Assembly (NCBI RefSeq): GCF_900107505.1
Contig: NZ_FNQH01000007.1
Span: 30,719 to 94,718, forward strand
Origin: Trichococcus collinsii
GTDB taxonomy: Bacteria; Bacillota; Bacilli; Lactobacillales; Aerococcaceae
Reading direction: 5' to 3'
DNA length: 64,000 bases
Shown: positions 43,111-53,040 of the stretch, in pieces
Layout of the letters: the number at the start of each line of letters is the position of its first letter
How positions within the stretch are numbered: position 1 is the first letter of the stretch
The notes under the pieces: generated by a model
Seen by the model: the letters and a program-made list of their open reading frames with translations, nothing else
Databases searched by the model: none
What the model was told of the DNA's origin: nothing
Position numbers and translations under genes: made by a program

Positions 43111-44091
43111 ATGAAAATTCATTCGATGTGGGACCAGTATCCGCTGTTGCAGGAGGAATTGGTCGCCACCAATGAGCTGTTGGAAAAAAACATAACGCTC
43201 AAGAACCAGGCGGTCAGGGAAGCGATCCTCGCCCGGCTGCTTTCAGGCGGAAAAATGCTGCGTCCGGCCTATTGCCTGCTGTTTTCCTACTATTCCCCGC
43301 AACGGGATGCGGAACGGGCGCAGGCGATCGCTGCGGCGGTGGAGTTGTTGCATACGGCGACGTTGATGCACGATGACGTCATCGATGAAGCCGGTACCCG
43401 CCGAGGCCAGGAGACGATGAACAGAGCATTCGGCAATCAGGTTGCCGTCTATTCGGGGGATTACCTCTTCACGGTCTGCTTCCGCTTGCTGTCTGCTTAT
43501 GCAGGCGATGCGGCGGTGCTGAAAATAGACACGAATGGGATGGAGAGCATCCTGATTGGCGAGCTGAACCAGATGGATATGCGCTACAATCCGAACATGC
43601 GCATGCGCGATTATTTGCGGCAGATCCAAGGAAAGACGGCCCAGCTGTTTGCGTTGAGCTGCTATGCCGGTGCCTACGGATCGGATGAGGACGAGAAGTT
43701 GGCGCAACTGGCCTATCGGATCGGCCACGACATCGGCATGGCCTTCCAGGTCATGGATGATGTGTTGGACTACACTCAGGACGAAAAGACTTTGGGCAAG
43801 CCAGCTCTGAGCGATTTCCGCAACGGTATCTACACGGCACCTGTATTGTACGCGATGCAGGCCGACCGTAAAGCGTTCGCTGCCTATATCGCCAAGGGGG
43901 CGGATGTGACTGCTACGGAGCTCGCGGAGATCCATGGTTTGGTGGAACGCTATGGCGGCAATCTCGCTGCACAGGCCTTGGCAAAGAAGTACACGACGAA
44001 AGCGCTGAAACTGATCAAAAAGTTGCCGGATCATCCCGTAAAGGAAACGCTAACGAAATTAACTGAGCAATTACTTTATCGCAATATGTAG
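43111..44091 (+). CDS. dmkB: Polyprenyl diphosphate synthase for demethylmenaquinone
   Basis: A 326-residue trans-prenyltransferase with the first Asp-rich motif DDVID (Asp88, Asp89, Asp92) and the second DDVLD (Asp216, Asp217, Asp220), plus GGKMLRPAY near residue 47. It makes the long isoprenoid tail (chain length unknown). Within the EET locus, the product is used by the UbiA-type enzyme encoded at 46035 to form demethylmenaquinone, as for Listeria DmkB. It ends before a terminator. Confidence 0.88.
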   Translation: MKIHSMWDQYPLLQEELVATNELLEKNITLKNQAVREAILARLLSGGKMLRPAYCLLFSYYSPQRDAERAQAIAAAVELLHTATLMHDDVIDEAGTRRGQETMNRAFGNQVAVYSGDYLFTVCFRLLSAYAGDAAVLKIDTNGMESILIGELNQMDMRYNPNMRMRDYLRQIQGKTAQLFALSCYAGAYGSDEDEKLAQLAYRIGHDIGMAFQVMDDVLDYTQDEKTLGKPALSDFRNGIYTAPVLYAMQADRKAFAAYIAKGADVTATELAEIHGLVERYGGNLAAQALAKKYTTKALKLIKKLPDHPVKETLTKLTEQLLYRNM

Positions 44092-44092
44092 C

Positions 44093-44131
44093 GAAGCTAC
44101 CCATCTGCGTTATACGAAGGGGTAGCTTTTC
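44093..44131 (+). terminator. Terminator after dmkB
   Basis: GAAGCTACCC pairs with GGGTAGCTTTTC across a 15-base loop. Confidence 0.7.
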
Positions 44132-44188
44132 ATTTCAATATAAAACATTAGAAAATAATGGTTTTTTTGTTAAATATATAGATTTTAT

Positions 44189-44217
44189 TTGGCTAAAGAT
44201 GTAACAAATGGTATGAT
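44189..44217 (+). promoter_or_regulatory. Promoter of pplA
   Basis: TTGGCT, a 17-base spacer and TATGAT, 85 bases before the start codon. Confidence 0.55.
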
Positions 44218-44243
44218 AAGTAAGTGGAAAGATATAGGGAGCT

Positions 44244-44259
44244 TGTGATTGGTATCACA
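44244..44259. promoter_or_regulatory. CRP/FNR-family box before pplA
   Basis: TGTGATTGGTATCACA is an exact TGTGA-N6-TCACA site, the consensus of CRP, Fnr and ArcR-type regulators. It lies 27 bases after the -10 at 44212-44217 and 12 bases before a second -10-like TATCAT at 44271, so it could repress the first or activate the second promoter. Confidence 0.65.
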
Positions 44260-44301
44260 TATCTGACCGCTATCATAAAAAAGAACAGGGTGGGATAGAT
44301 T

Positions 44302-44844
44302 ATGGAATTTAAGAAAACGTTATCTACGGCAACTCTTTTGCTGGCATCAACTTTCGTATTAGCGGCTTGCGGCGGTGCCGACACAGAAACTGAAACGGAA
44401 TCATCAGCAGCGGCTTCATCTGAAGTTGTAGTTGAGTCTTCTTCTGAAGCTTCTTCAACAGCAGCTGAATTGCAAGACGGCACTTACACATTGGTTGAAA
44501 AGAACTTCGACACACGTGGCTGGAAAACTGAATTCTCGATTACTGTCGTGGACGGAAAAATCACAGCCTCAACATATGAGAACGTGAATGAAGCCGGCGA
44601 AAAGAAATCTGAAGATGCAGAATACCAAGCTAACATGACAGGTAAAGTTGGCCTGGGTCCTGCTGAGTACTTCCCAGCGTTGAACAACCAGTTGGTTGAA
44701 AAACAAGATCCTGAAGCGGTGGAAGTCGTAACAGGCGCTACGAATTCTTCCGAAACATTCAAGAAATATGCACAACAGTTAGTTGATGCAGCGACAGTCG
44801 GCGAAACAGACCCAATCGAAGTCGACAACGTAGTCGAAGAATAA
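44302..44844 (+). CDS. pplA: FMN-binding surface lipoprotein (PplA type)
   Basis: A 180-residue lipoprotein: signal with lipobox LAAC (Cys23), a Ser/Glu-rich linker to about residue 52, and one FMN-binding domain ending in VVTGATNSSETF, where Thr147 of TGAT is the expected site for covalent FMN. In Listeria, PplA carries FMN on the cell surface and hands electrons to iron or other acceptors. Listeria PplA has two such domains; this one has one. FMN would be attached by the ApbE-type enzyme encoded next. A CRP/FNR-type box lies upstream. Confidence 0.9.
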   Translation: MEFKKTLSTATLLLASTFVLAACGGADTETETESSAAASSEVVVESSSEASSTAAELQDGTYTLVEKNFDTRGWKTEFSITVVDGKITASTYENVNEAGEKKSEDAEYQANMTGKVGLGPAEYFPALNNQLVEKQDPEAVEVVTGATNSSETFKKYAQQLVDAATVGETDPIEVDNVVEE

Positions 44845-44894
44845 ACCAAGTTTCCGCTTTTATGGTGTATTCAGGAATAAAAAAGATTATCATA

Positions 44895-44941
44895 GACAGG
44901 TAGGGACAGCGTTCTTGTTCCTGCCTGTTTTTTTTAAATGT
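44895..44941 (+). terminator. Terminator after pplA
   Basis: ACAGGTAGGGAC pairs with GTTCCTGCCTGT, followed by T8. Confidence 0.85.
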
Positions 44942-44958
44942 AGATATGGGGTGAATGG

Positions 44959-46023
44959 ATGAAAAAATATATGAATAAAGTCGGGCTTTCGGGTGTAATG
45001 CTGCTGGCGCTCATTTTCGGGGGCTGCGGCAATGGCGACACGCCAGAAGAAACGACTGTACGGAAAGAACCGTATGAGAAAACGGAATTCCTGATGGGGA
45101 CCTACGTGACGGTGCGTGTCTATGACGAAGGCAAAGAGGCCGTTTTGGAAAAAGCGTTCGACCGCGTGGAGGAACTGGCCGACAAGATCACTGTAAATGA
45201 ACCCGGGTCGGAAATCGATGCAGTCAATACCGCGGCAGGGGCGGCGGTGGAGCTGTCTGAAGATGTCTATCCGTTGGTGAAGAGCGCTTGGGCTTACAGC
45301 GAGGCGTCCGATGGGGATTTTGACTTGTCGATCGGACCGATTACGGAACTGTGGCATATCGGCTTCGATGATGCCAGAAAGCCGGAACAGAGCGAAATCG
45401 ATGCGGCATTGACTTTGGTCGATTACGAGCGCGTCGTGCTGGACGACAAGGAACAGACTGTCCAGTTGGCTGATGCGGGTATGCGGTTGGACTTGGGCGC
45501 CATCGCCAAAGGCTACATTACCGACGAAGTGAAGGAGCTGCTGGTGGAGGAAGGCGTGACGACCGCCATCATCGACCTCGGCGGTAACGTTTATGTGCTT
45601 GGGGGATCGCCGTTGCGTGAAGGGGAGTCCTGGAACGTAGGCATCCAGGATCCGTTGGCTGCGCGTGGGGAAACGATCGGCAAGACGAAGCAAAAAGACC
45701 GTTCAATCGTGACTTCGGGCATCTACGAGCGTTACATTGAAGTGGATGGCGTCAGCTACCACCATCTGATGGATCCGGAAACGGGCTATCCGTTCGATAA
45801 CGACATTGCCGGCGTTTCGATACTGTCCGATAAATCGATCGATGGGGATGCCTTATCGACGCTCGTCTTCGGTCTCGGGATGGAAGCGGGTCTGGTCTAT
45901 GTCAACGAACGGGACGATATCGAAGCTGTTTTTGTCACAAAGGACAAGAAAGTCTACGTTTCGGACGGTTTGGCGGATAATTTTGAACTGACGAATGACG
46001 ATTATATTTGGGAAAATGAGTAG
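44959..46023 (+). CDS. fmnB: FAD:protein FMN transferase (ApbE family) lipoprotein
   Basis: Transfers FMN from FAD to a Thr of target proteins outside the membrane. The 354-residue protein has lipobox FGGC (Cys23), then the ApbE motifs FLMGTYVTV, LDLGAIAKGYITDE, IDLGGNVYVLGG and HHLMDPETGYPF, with the metal-binding Asp residues near SIDGDALSTLVFGLG. It lies directly after pplA, its likely substrate. Listeria FmnB has the same role. It is separated from pplA by a terminator, so the two may differ in expression level. Confidence 0.92.
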   Translation: MKKYMNKVGLSGVMLLALIFGGCGNGDTPEETTVRKEPYEKTEFLMGTYVTVRVYDEGKEAVLEKAFDRVEELADKITVNEPGSEIDAVNTAAGAAVELSEDVYPLVKSAWAYSEASDGDFDLSIGPITELWHIGFDDARKPEQSEIDAALTLVDYERVVLDDKEQTVQLADAGMRLDLGAIAKGYITDEVKELLVEEGVTTAIIDLGGNVYVLGGSPLREGESWNVGIQDPLAARGETIGKTKQKDRSIVTSGIYERYIEVDGVSYHHLMDPETGYPFDNDIAGVSILSDKSIDGDALSTLVFGLGMEAGLVYVNERDDIEAVFVTKDKKVYVSDGLADNFELTNDDYIWENE

Positions 46024-46034
46024 GAGTGAATGAG

Positions 46035-46976
46035 ATGAATGTACCTGTATTTTTGGAATTTGTGGAAATCAAAACCAAGTTGGCCAGCCTGTTTCCGTTT
46101 GTGCTCGGAACCTTGTTTACGCTCTACCATTTCGGCAGCATTAATGCGCTGAACACTATTTTATTCTTCATAGCAATGGTCGTATTTGATATGGCGACGA
46201 CAGCCATCAACAACACGATGGACTATGTGAAGGCGAAGAATCTGGTTTACCGCGACGAGGAGAACATCCTCGGGAAAGCTGGAATTTCCGTCAAACAAGC
46301 AGCAAAAATCATCGTTTCGATGATTGCCTTCGCGGCGTTGCTCGGCTTGATTCTGACCGCGCGGACCAATCTATTGCTGTTGGTGATCGGAGCGCTCTGT
46401 TTCGCGATCGGGATCCTGTATACATTCGGTCCGTTTCCGATTTCCCGGATGCCTCTAGGTGAAGTGGCCTCGGGGCTGACGATGGGCTTTGGCATCTTCT
46501 TCATCGCCGTTTTCGTAAACGTGCCGGCCGGAACGCTGGCGACTCTCTTGTTGCAATGGCCGAATTTTACGTTGGCTGGAAGCGTCGCGAATCTGCTGAT
46601 CATCTTGCTGCAGTCGGCTCCGCTTGTGTTCAGCATCGCCAACATCATGTTGGCGAACAATATCTGCGACTATGAAACGGACATTTCCAATCACCGCTAT
46701 ACGTTGACTTTCTACATCGGGAAGCCGGTTGCAGTGCGCCTTTACGCCTGGTTGTATTATGGGGCTTTCGCTGCAACGACCATTTCGGTGTTGTTCGGGA
46801 TCTATCCGGTTTGGATGCTTTTCATCTGGGCGATCTTCCCGATCATACAGCGCAACATCCACCGCTTCAAAGCCAAACAGGATAAAGCAACGACCTTCAA
46901 CCTGGCAATCAAAAACTTGATCCTTTATCACGGGTTGGAGATCATCCTGCTGATTGTGTCACTTATCCTGAAATGA
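46035..46976 (+). CDS. dmkA: UbiA-family prenyltransferase for demethylmenaquinone
   Basis: A 313-residue membrane enzyme with about eight or nine helices that joins a polyprenyl chain to 1,4-dihydroxy-2-naphthoate. The two Asp-rich motifs are seen: NNTMDYVKAKN (Asn59 to Asp63) and NNICDYETD (Asn208, Asp212, Asp216). A GTG at 46026 is possible; AGGAG fits ATG 46035. It overlaps the next gene by 4 bases. It matches Listeria DmkA in the EET locus, using the chain from DmkB. No men genes for the naphthoate head are in the window. Confidence 0.88.
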   Translation: MNVPVFLEFVEIKTKLASLFPFVLGTLFTLYHFGSINALNTILFFIAMVVFDMATTAINNTMDYVKAKNLVYRDEENILGKAGISVKQAAKIIVSMIAFAALLGLILTARTNLLLLVIGALCFAIGILYTFGPFPISRMPLGEVASGLTMGFGIFFIAVFVNVPAGTLATLLLQWPNFTLAGSVANLLIILLQSAPLVFSIANIMLANNICDYETDISNHRYTLTFYIGKPVAVRLYAWLYYGAFAATTISVLFGIYPVWMLFIWAIFPIIQRNIHRFKAKQDKATTFNLAIKNLILYHGLEIILLIVSLILK

Positions 46977-47455
46977 TCACAATCAGGTCCGGGTCTCCGG
47001 CAGACGAGCTTTTCCTGAAGGAAATGACCTATCAAGCGATCTATTCGCCGAAAGGTGGGGGCTTTTTGCCGCGGAAAGTATTGGAAGATCGGGCAATCCG
47101 GCGCTACTATGCGGACTTCGGTAAGGAAGGCGATTTAGCATTCATAGCGCTGTCCGAGGGTGAAGCGGTCGGGGCGGTGTGGATCCGTTTTGCAACGACT
47201 GAGCAAAAAGGCTATGGCTTCGTCCGCGCAGACGTGCCGGAGCTCATGCTTGCGGTGTTGCCGGCTTTCCGCGGAGGTGGCATCGGGAAGGCGCTGCTGG
47301 AGCGGATGTTGACACATCTGCGGGCAACGGATTTGGAGGCTGTCTCCTTGAGTGTGGCCCGCTCCAATCCAGCGGGCAGCCTCTATGGGCGCTACGGATT
47401 CCGAATAGTGAAAACGCAACAAAAATCTTGCACAATGTTGCTGAATTTAACATGA
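46973..47455 (+). CDS. GNAT-family N-acetyltransferase
   Basis: A 160-residue GNAT protein with the acetyl-CoA loop VLPAFRGGGIGKALLERML (the R/Q-x-x-G-x-G/A motif) and SLYGRYGFRIVK near the C-terminus. The start overlaps the dmkA stop (ATGA), so it is co-translated with the EET genes. Its substrate is unknown; a link to EET is only positional. Confidence 0.85.
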   Translation: MITIRSGSPADELFLKEMTYQAIYSPKGGGFLPRKVLEDRAIRRYYADFGKEGDLAFIALSEGEAVGAVWIRFATTEQKGYGFVRADVPELMLAVLPAFRGGGIGKALLERMLTHLRATDLEAVSLSVARSNPAGSLYGRYGFRIVKTQQKSCTMLLNLT

Positions 47456-47463
47456 CTATACAA

Positions 47464-47559
47464 TGAAACGTTTTCATAATGGCGTTTTCAAAAAAGCTTT
47501 TAAATATGTGTCCGAAATGTTACTTCTTACTTTTAATGAAAAGCCAGTTGCGTTATAAT
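47464..47559 (+). promoter_or_regulatory. Upstream region of ptsG: cre-like site and -10
   Basis: TGAAACGTTTTCA at 47464-47476 is one base shorter than a full cre. TATAAT lies at 47554-47559, without a good -35. A leader of about 170 bases follows up to the gene. I looked for a LicT/GlcT-type antiterminator target overlapping a terminator and saw none. Confidence 0.4.
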
Positions 47560-47707
47560 GGCTATGGATTCGGAGCGTCTTATCTTTCGGAATCTTCATT
47601 TATTGAGCAAGAAAGCGCTATATTCATCTCCTGCATTTTCCATCCGCTTAAATAAAGAGAACGAGGTCAGTTGCGATCGGAGCGGGTCAGCATGTTCCGC
47701 AGCGTAA

Positions 47708-49912
<2,205 letters not shown>

Positions 49913-49961
49913 GAAGTAAGATTCAACGCGGATAAGGTAATGCAGAAATGAATAGCGCAAC

Positions 49962-49998
49962 AAAAAGGTTTCCGGTCTCAGAACCGGAGGCCTTTTTG
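49962..49998 (+). terminator. Terminator after ptsG
   Basis: AAAAAGG...CCGGT pairs with ACCGG...CCTTTTT. Confidence 0.85.
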
Positions 49999-50104
49999 TG
50001 TTTTTGGGCGTATCCGCAAAAATAAAAAGGTTGACTATTTGGGGCAGGCGCTCTAATATTAGCTTGTATTGTGTACACAAATAGAGAGAAAATAGGTGAG
50101 CGAC

Positions 50105-50257
50105 ATGGCTATAAGAAAAGCCGCATTAGCCTGTACCGTATGTGGATCAAGGAACTACACCATCACACCTACTGAAAAAGGTCGTACAGAACGTTTGGAA
50201 GTCAAGAAATTTTGCCGGTACTGCGGAAAGCATACCTTGCACAAAGAAACGAAATAA
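50105..50257 (+). CDS. rpmG: Ribosomal protein bL33 (zinc-binding form)
   Basis: A 50-residue protein reading [18 protein letters not shown] and ending [15 protein letters not shown]. Two CxxC pairs show the zinc-dependent (C+) form of L33. A TATTGTGTACACAAATAG stretch and TAGGTGAGCGAC precede it. It is directly upstream of secE, the usual Firmicutes order. Confidence 0.95.
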   Translation: MAIRKAALACTVCGSRNYTITPTEKGRTERLEVKKFCRYCGKHTLHKETK

Positions 50258-50292
50258 AGACGAAACTGGCAACATATAGTAGGAGGATAAGC

Positions 50293-50463
50293 ATGAAATT
50301 TCTGAAGAGCGTAGCGGATGAAATGAAGCAAGTGACTTGGCCGACTGGTAAGGAATTAGCAAAATATACAAATACGGTAGTCGTTACAACCATTCTATTC
50401 GGAATATTTTTTGCCGCAGTAGATTTTGGGATCACAGAGGCAATGGATTTAATCTTAAATTAA
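50293..50463 (+). CDS. secE: Preprotein translocase subunit SecE
   Basis: A 56-residue single-helix form: amphipathic start FLKSVADEMKQVTWPTGKEL, then one membrane helix (TVVVTTILFGIFFAAVDFGI). It clamps SecY in the translocon. The frame is open 81 bases further upstream inside rpmG, but AGGAGGATAAGC fixes ATG 50293. Confidence 0.95.
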   Translation: MKFLKSVADEMKQVTWPTGKELAKYTNTVVVTTILFGIFFAAVDFGITEAMDLILN

Positions 50464-50494
50464 AAGAAGATTTGTAGCCATACGGTCTTCGTGA

Positions 50495-50503
50495 TGCTAT
50501 AAT
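50495..50503 (+). promoter_or_regulatory. Extended -10 promoter before nusG
   Basis: TGCTATAAT is a TGn-extended -10; no -35 is evident. A short hairpin with T7 follows before nusG. Confidence 0.5.
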
Positions 50504-50522
50504 GTTAACGCCGTACAGAAGG

Positions 50523-50551
50523 AACCTTTCAAAGACAGGAAGGTTTTTTTG
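50523..50551 (+). terminator. Hairpin with T-run in the nusG leader
   Basis: AACCTTTC and GGAAGGTT flank a loop of about ten bases (AAAGACA core), followed by T7. Placed after the extended -10 and before nusG, it can act as the end of secE or as an attenuator. Confidence 0.6.
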
Positions 50552-50602
50552 TTTACAAAAAACGAAGTCAAATAAAAATCCACCAAGAAAGAAGATGCAG
50601 AA

Positions 50603-51151
50603 ATGGAAACGATCGAAAACGAAAAACAATGGTATGTATTGCACACTTATTCAGGTTATGAGAACAAAGTAAAACTGAACATCGAATCGCGTGCGCAAAG
50701 CATGAACATGGAAGACCATATCTTCCGCGTCGTCATCCCGGAAGAAGAGCAAGTGGAAGTGAAGGACGGCAAAGAGAAGGCGACTACGCAAAAAACCTTC
50801 CCTGGTTACGTATTGGTTGAGATGATCATGTCTGATGAAGCGTGGTTCGTTGTCCGTAATACACCGGGCGTTACCGGTTTCGTCGGATCGCATGGAGCGG
50901 GCAGCAAGCCGTCCGCTTTATTGAATGAAGAAATCGAAGTTATTCTGAAGCGCATGGGCATGAGCACACGTATGCACGACGTGAAATTCGAAAAAGGCGA
51001 GCCTGTCACCATCACTGATGGCGCATTCAATGGCTTGTCAGGGTTCGTTGAAGAAGTGGATAGTGACAAAGGCAAGTTGAAAGTCATGATCGAAATGTTC
51101 GGCCGCGAAACGATTGCGGAACTGGATTACGACCAAGTAGATAAAGGATAG
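50603..51151 (+). CDS. nusG: Transcription termination/antitermination factor NusG
   Basis: A 182-residue NusG with the N-terminal NGN domain (QWYVLHTYSGYENKVK, FPGYVLVEM, RNTPGVTGFVG) and the C-terminal KOW domain (FEKGEPVTITDGAFNGLSG). It binds RNA polymerase and affects pausing. It is preceded by its own short promoter and hairpin. Directly after its stop lies the second copy of the structured repeat. Confidence 0.96.
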   Translation: METIENEKQWYVLHTYSGYENKVKLNIESRAQSMNMEDHIFRVVIPEEEQVEVKDGKEKATTQKTFPGYVLVEMIMSDEAWFVVRNTPGVTGFVGSHGAGSKPSALLNEEIEVILKRMGMSTRMHDVKFEKGEPVTITDGAFNGLSGFVEEVDSDKGKLKVMIEMFGRETIAELDYDQVDKG

Positions 51152-51465
51152 TAAAAGCGGAACGGGTTCGTCCAGCCCTGGAAGAAATTTAGGAAATCGT
51201 GCCATGCAACGTTCCCTACGGTCACCTTGTACTGGGGGACTCTAAGGGATGAATCCCTAAGAGTCCCATGCAACTGAGCATCGTAGAGCGCAATATGCTG
51301 AGAGACTTCCTGCGTTAGCAGGTTAGTCGAACAGTATCCTTGGCTCGCAGAGACAAGGGGTTCCTTTATCCTTTCCGAAGGGCTAACCCGTGAAGCTAGC
51401 CATCGCTTTAAGAGGATGGATTATTTTTCAAACTTGTAGGTCACCAAAGGTGATGCGCTAAAACG
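51152..51465 (+). repeat. Structured intergenic repeat, copy B
   Basis: Starts at the nusG stop codon. ACGGGTT (51162-51168) pairs with AACCCGT (51385-51391) and AGCCCT (51174-51179) with AGGGCT (51379-51384); the stem goes on with GAAATTTAGGAA against TTCCTTTATC. It shares with copy A the boxes GAAATTTAGGAAATC, TGAGCATCG-AGAGCGCAAT, GCTAGCCATC and CACCAAAGGTGATGCG, in the same order. It is about 130 bases longer, with an extra hairpin GGGACTCTAAGGGAT flanked by a 9-base direct repeat. It fills most of the 466-base gap before rplK. Confidence 0.7.
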
Positions 51466-51498
51466 GTTAGAAAAATTTAGATGGTAGCTAAAAAACTA

Positions 51499-51527
51499 TT
51501 GCATTAATTTGGGTGTACTGATATAAT
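51499..51527 (+). promoter_or_regulatory. Promoter of rplK-rplA
   Basis: TTGCAT, a 17-base spacer and TATAAT, 91 bases before rplK. Confidence 0.8.
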
Positions 51528-51617
51528 ATATCGGTACGTTCAGGCGTATGGATTGAGTGGGAGGGGAAATCTTAACCCCATTAAACCACATCACGAACAA
51601 TCAAGGAGGTATGTCTC

Positions 51618-52043
51618 GTGGCTAAAAAAGTTGTTAAATTAGTTAAGTTACAAATTCCTGCAGGTAAAGCATCTCCTGCTCCACCAGTAGGTCCAGCTTT
51701 GGGTCAAGCACAAGTAAACATCATGGGATTCTGTAAAGAATTCAATGCACGTACAGCTGACCAAGCAGGTATGATCATTCCCGTTGTCATTTCTGTATAT
51801 GAAGATCGTTCATTCACCTTCATTACTAAAACTCCTCCAGCTCCAGTATTGTTGAAAAAAGCTGCAGGTATCGAATCAGGTTCAGGCGAACCGAACAAGA
51901 AAAAAGTTGGTACCGTAACACGTGACCAAGTTAAAGAAATCGCTGAAACAAAAATGGTAGACTTAAATGCAGCAGACGTAGAAGCTGCTATGCGTATGGT
52001 CGAAGGTACTGCCCGTTCAATGGGTATTACAGTTCAAGACTAA
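51618..52043 (+). CDS. rplK: Ribosomal protein uL11
   Basis: A 141-residue protein with the N-terminal proline-rich thiostrepton-binding region ([15 protein letters not shown]) and the C-terminal rRNA-binding domain. It starts with GTG after AAGGAGGTATGTCTC. With L10 and L7/L12, it builds the factor-binding stalk base of the 50S subunit. It is followed by rplA. Confidence 0.97.
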   Translation: MAKKVVKLVKLQIPAGKASPAPPVGPALGQAQVNIMGFCKEFNARTADQAGMIIPVVISVYEDRSFTFITKTPPAPVLLKKAAGIESGSGEPNKKKVGTVTRDQVKEIAETKMVDLNAADVEAAMRMVEGTARSMGITVQD

Positions 52044-52147
52044 TTCAAAAGGCAGCTTCTCATGTGGCCTTCCGAACGCTCGTTAGACGTTTTTGGCCAC
52101 ACGTGGGAGGTTAATCCGTTAAAACCACAATCTAGGAGGAAAATTCA

Positions 52148-52837
52148 ATGGCTAAAAAAAGTAAAAAATTCCAAGATGCTGCCAAAAAAGTGGATTCTAC
52201 TAAATCATATTCAGTAGAAGAAGCAGTAGCATTAGCGAAAGAAGTCGATTTTGCAAAATTCGACGCAACTGTTGAGGTCGCTTACCGTTTAGGGATCGAC
52301 ACTCGTAAAAATGATCAACAAATCCGTGGAGCAGTCGTGCTTCCAAACGGAACTGGTAAAACACAACGCGTTTTAGTGTTCGCTAAAGGCGAAAAAGCTA
52401 AAGAAGCTGAAGCTGCTGGTGCAGACTACGTAGGCGACGCAGACATGGTTCAAAAAATCCAAGGCGGATGGTTTGACTTTGATGTTGTCGTTGCAACTCC
52501 TGACATGATGGGTGAAGTTGGACGTTTGGGTCGTGTATTGGGACCTAAAGGCTTGATGCCAAACCCTAAAACAGGTACTGTAACAATGGACGTAACGAAA
52601 GCTATTGACGAAATCAAAGCTGGTAAAGTTACATACCGTGCTGACAAAGCTGGTAACATCCACGTTCCTATCGGTAAAGTATCATTCGACGATGCTAAAT
52701 TGTTGGAAAACTTCCGTACGATCAACGATGTAATCGTGAAAGCTAAACCAGCAACTGCTAAAGGCCAATACATTAAAAATGTAAGTGTAACAACTACATT
52801 TGGACCTGGCGTTAAAGTGGACGCAAGCTCTTTATAA
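52148..52837 (+). CDS. rplA: Ribosomal protein uL1
   Basis: A 229-residue L1 with the signature [16 protein letters not shown]. It forms the L1 stalk near the E site and, in many bacteria, represses its own operon by binding the mRNA leader. The 104-base gap before it holds a TGTGGCC/GGCCACA hairpin that may be part of such control. Strong TAGGAGGAAAATTC ribosome site. Confidence 0.97.
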   Translation: MAKKSKKFQDAAKKVDSTKSYSVEEAVALAKEVDFAKFDATVEVAYRLGIDTRKNDQQIRGAVVLPNGTGKTQRVLVFAKGEKAKEAEAAGADYVGDADMVQKIQGGWFDFDVVVATPDMMGEVGRLGRVLGPKGLMPNPKTGTVTMDVTKAIDEIKAGKVTYRADKAGNIHVPIGKVSFDDAKLLENFRTINDVIVKAKPATAKGQYIKNVSVTTTFGPGVKVDASSL

Positions 52838-52844
52838 AAAAACC

Positions 52845-52873
52845 TTGACCTGAACGACTATCTTTGGTATAGT
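52845..52873 (+). promoter_or_regulatory. Promoter of rplJ-rplL, with overlapping inverted repeat
   Basis: TTGACC, a 17-base spacer and TATAGT. AACGACTAT (52853-52861) and ATAGTCGTT (52869-52877) form a perfect inverted repeat across the spacer and -10. Confidence 0.75.
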
Positions 52874-52879
52874 CGTTGA

Positions 52880-52996
52880 GGTTAATATATGCTACCGAAG
52901 ACAGCAGGGGGTGCGAGCCTTAATATACCTGCCGAGGAAGAATCCAATGAGATATTTATGGATCCTCTATGTCTAGGTGACATAGAGTTTTTTGTT
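52880..52996 (+). ncRNA. L10 leader (ribosomal protein autoregulation) with terminator
   Basis: Right before rplJ, the leader has the L10-leader landmarks: CTACCGAAGACAGCAGG, a GGTGC segment, TTAATATACCTGCCGAGG, and then a terminator hairpin CTCTATGTC/GACATAGAG with T6 (52965-52996). In Firmicutes, the L10-L12 complex binds this RNA and represses the operon. Confidence 0.85.
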
Positions 52997-53040
52997 TTTA
53001 CAAGAAATTCTATCATAAAATCCAGGGGGTGAAATATAAG

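Noticed and set aside
43243..44034. 263-codon open frame on the minus strand
   Set aside because: Antisense to dmkB, with no family-like motif; dmkB has both Asp-rich motifs and a good start.
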